Below are positions 6,232 through 7,509 of a stretch of DNA of 7,509 nt, piece after piece. A model generated the notes under the pieces. It saw only the letters and a program-made list of their open reading frames with translations. It ran no database searches and was not told the DNA's origin. Position 1 is the stretch's first letter. Each line of letters begins with the position of its first letter. The position numbers and the translations under genes were made by a program. The stretch comes from Deltaproteobacteria bacterium (GTDB lineage: Bacteria; Myxococcota_A; UBA9160; SZUA-336): positions 1 through 7,509 of the forward strand of contig DAOVBF010000058.1 in assembly GCA_030673955.1 (NCBI GenBank). Reading direction: 5' to 3'.

Positions 6232-6918
6232 ATGCCAGTTTCCCGCGTGGTGCTCGGAATCCAGCTCGCCCTGCTTTTCTTCGGTGTTGCGGGGTCCCTC
6301 GCGGACACGGCGCCCGAGAAGGCGGCGGAGCGCGACTTCACGAAGCTCGACCTCTCGGGGGAGTGGTACGTGCTGATCCACTACAAGGACAAGCGGTCAG
6401 AGGACGAGTCGCTCACCAAGTTCAAGGACTTCGCGTGGTCGATCCAACAGGCAGAAGACCGCCTCGTCTGGGTGAAGTACCCCTATGTGCTCTTTGACGA
6501 AGAGTTGGAGCTGGTCCGGCGCCACGCCATGACGGAACACCTGCCCTGGGAGCCGGACCAGGGGGGCTGGAAGAGCATCCGAGAGGCGATCGAGGTGAGT
6601 TCGCGCGCGATGACCCGAAAGCGTCTCTCGGGCAGCGTCGAGGAGGGCTTCAAGTCGCTGTCCTCACTCAGCGCTGGCGGGATGAACACGCTCACCTTCT
6701 CCCGGAATTGGGACGTGAGCTTCGGGGAATCCGAGGTCCGGATCGAAATCGTCGATGCTCTCTCCGGTACCGAAGGGCTCGCCGGGATGGAGGAGGCCAG
6801 TGTTTTCGAGATCCAGGAGCAGGTGGCTTCCGATGAGCTTCGCGGCCGATGGCGCGAGGAGACCAAGCATGGGACGTTCCGGATGGTCCGCACACGCGAA
6901 CGCAGGGTCGTGAAGTAG
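6232..6918 (+). CDS. Exported protein of unknown function, possibly lipocalin-like
   Basis: I do not recognise a named family. The 228-residue product begins with a Sec-type signal peptide: Arg5, hydrophobic residues 6-21, and likely cleavage after SLA24. There is no lipobox Cys, so it is probably a soluble periplasmic or secreted protein. The mature part opens with DLSGEWYVLIHYKD, a GxW start reminiscent of lipocalin/calycin barrels. It continues with alternating strands (FAWSIQ, RLVWVKYPYVLFDEELELV) and ends with a second Gly-x-Trp segment (LRGRWREETKHGTFRMVRTRE). The middle (residues 116-150) is more helical and Ser-rich. The calycin idea is an inference from motif spacing only. The ATG has no Shine-Dalgarno but a TATAAT 8 nt upstream. 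The gene starts 9 nt after the thyX-like stop and is followed 4 nt later by the acetyltransferase. Confidence 0.82.
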   Translation: MPVSRVVLGIQLALLFFGVAGSLADTAPEKAAERDFTKLDLSGEWYVLIHYKDKRSEDESLTKFKDFAWSIQQAEDRLVWVKYPYVLFDEELELVRRHAMTEHLPWEPDQGGWKSIREAIEVSSRAMTRKRLSGSVEEGFKSLSSLSAGGMNTLTFSRNWDVSFGESEVRIEIVDALSGTEGLAGMEEASVFEIQEQVASDELRGRWREETKHGTFRMVRTRERRVVK

Positions 6919-6922
6919 GCCT

Positions 6923-7396
6923 GTGACAGAGGCGGCGCTGATCCGGCCCACGCGGGCCGCGGATTGCCCGGGCGTTCTCCGGCTCTGGCTCGATCTGATC
7001 GAGTACCACCGGCGCCTCGACCCGGACTACCCTGCTCCGCCCGGGATCCGCGAGGTGCTGCGGAACGAGATCGAGCGTGGCCTTCGGGCGCGCGGCTGCC
7101 GATTGGGTGTCGCCGATACCGGCACGGAGCTGGTGGGCTTCGTCTTTGCTGAGGTGACAGGGGGCGAGAGGAGGCTGCGCGGAGAGTCCGGTGTCGGTTG
7201 GGTCCACGAGCTCTATGTCGATCCCGCGCAGCGCCGCCGGGGTGTTGCGACCGCGCTCTTGGCCTTTGCCTGCGAGTTTTTCGAAGCCCGGGGCGGGGGC
7301 CGGATCTCCGTGCGGGTCGAGAACGAGAACGAGGATGGCCTTCAATTCTGGCTGCACCGGGGCTTTGCCGAACGCGAGCGCATCCTCACGCGCTAG
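6923..7396 (+). CDS. GNAT-family N-acetyltransferase
   Basis: 157 residues, a complete single GNAT domain that transfers an acetyl group from acetyl-CoA to an amine; the acceptor cannot be told from sequence. It begins with the usual beta1 IRPTRAADCPGVLRLW (7-22). The central strand is LVGFVFAEV (70-78). Motif A is WVHELYVDPAQRRRGVATALL (93-113), with the pyrophosphate-binding Q-R-R-R-G-V-A loop at 103-109. Motif B is RVENENEDGLQFWLHRGF (131-148). The GTG start lies 4 nt after the preceding TAG with only a weak AGTAGG nearby, so translational coupling to the exported-protein gene is likely. Functional link to its neighbours is unclear; it could modify a protein N-terminus, lysine or small amine. 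Confidence 0.92.
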   Translation: MTEAALIRPTRAADCPGVLRLWLDLIEYHRRLDPDYPAPPGIREVLRNEIERGLRARGCRLGVADTGTELVGFVFAEVTGGERRLRGESGVGWVHELYVDPAQRRRGVATALLAFACEFFEARGGGRISVRVENENEDGLQFWLHRGFAERERILTR

Positions 7397-7420
7397 GGCC
7401 CCGAGGCACGCACAGTCCGG

Positions 7421-7509
7421 GTGGCAGCGGACGGGCAAAGCCCGTCCGGCCACGCGGCAACGCTTCGCGTTGCCTTGCGCGTGCCGTGCGGACAGGCTGG
7501 CTTTGCCAG
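7421..7509. repeat. Cluster of strong stem-loops, cut by the window end
   Basis: Three hairpins follow the acetyltransferase stop. The first is 7428-7436/7440-7448 (9 bp, loop AAA), extended by GTGGC 7421-7425 with GCCAC 7449-7453 across a 2-nt bulge. The second is 7456-7463/7467-7474 (8 bp, loop TTC). The third is 7497-7501/7505-7509 (loop TTT), cut by the end. None has a T-run, so they are not typical intrinsic terminators, although the first could slow transcription after the operon. Modules resemble those in the 1120-1364 element: 7493-7509 matches the reverse complement of 1173-1189 at 16 of 17 positions. Confidence 0.6.

Noticed and set aside
1..7509. tRNA, rRNA, CRISPR array, phage or toxin-antitoxin genes
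   Set aside because: Looked for on both strands; no cloverleaf, no regularly spaced direct repeats, and no recognisable genes of these kinds.

Overview
The window is GC-rich DNA with tightly packed genes. Many start codons are non-ATG (TTG or GTG), which suits a high-GC, deltaproteobacterial-type genome (Myxococcota, Binatota or a similar uncultivated lineage). That assignment is an inference from composition and from the style of the ThyX-like and AIR-synthase-like proteins; no rRNA or marker gene is present to settle it.

Left part, minus strand (1-3418). Reading with transcription from about 3440 downwards: a three-part signalling-type protein (receiver, sigma-54-activator AAA+ and histidine-kinase modules) in which nearly every recognisable catalytic residue is replaced; then a 245-bp hairpin-rich block bounded by imperfect terminal inverted repeats (about 1120-1364); then a small unrecognised protein; then a 263-bp gap holding a partial second copy of the repeat; then a TatA/TatB-family protein translocase subunit starting at a TTG.

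Divergent control region (3419-3612). It contains a minus-strand promoter candidate. A perfect 9-bp inverted repeat places one arm over the -10 and the other over the -35, which looks like an operator.

Right part, plus strand (3613-7396). A compact set of four genes: an AIR-synthase/HypE-like ATP-binding protein, a double-domain ThyX (flavin-dependent thymidylate synthase) homologue with a Cys-rich tail, an exported protein of unknown function that may be translated from a leaderless mRNA, and a GNAT acetyltransferase. Gaps are 36, 9 and 4 nt, so co-transcription is likely, although the third gene may also have its own promoter inside the end of the second. The first two genes suggest nucleotide or one-carbon chemistry, but both differ from the characterised enzymes at key places. 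The window ends in another hairpin cluster that shares modules with the 1120-1364 block.

The most notable items are the catalytically degenerate REC-AAA+-HK fusion, the ThyX-like tandem protein with altered motif residues, and the palindromic repeat family.
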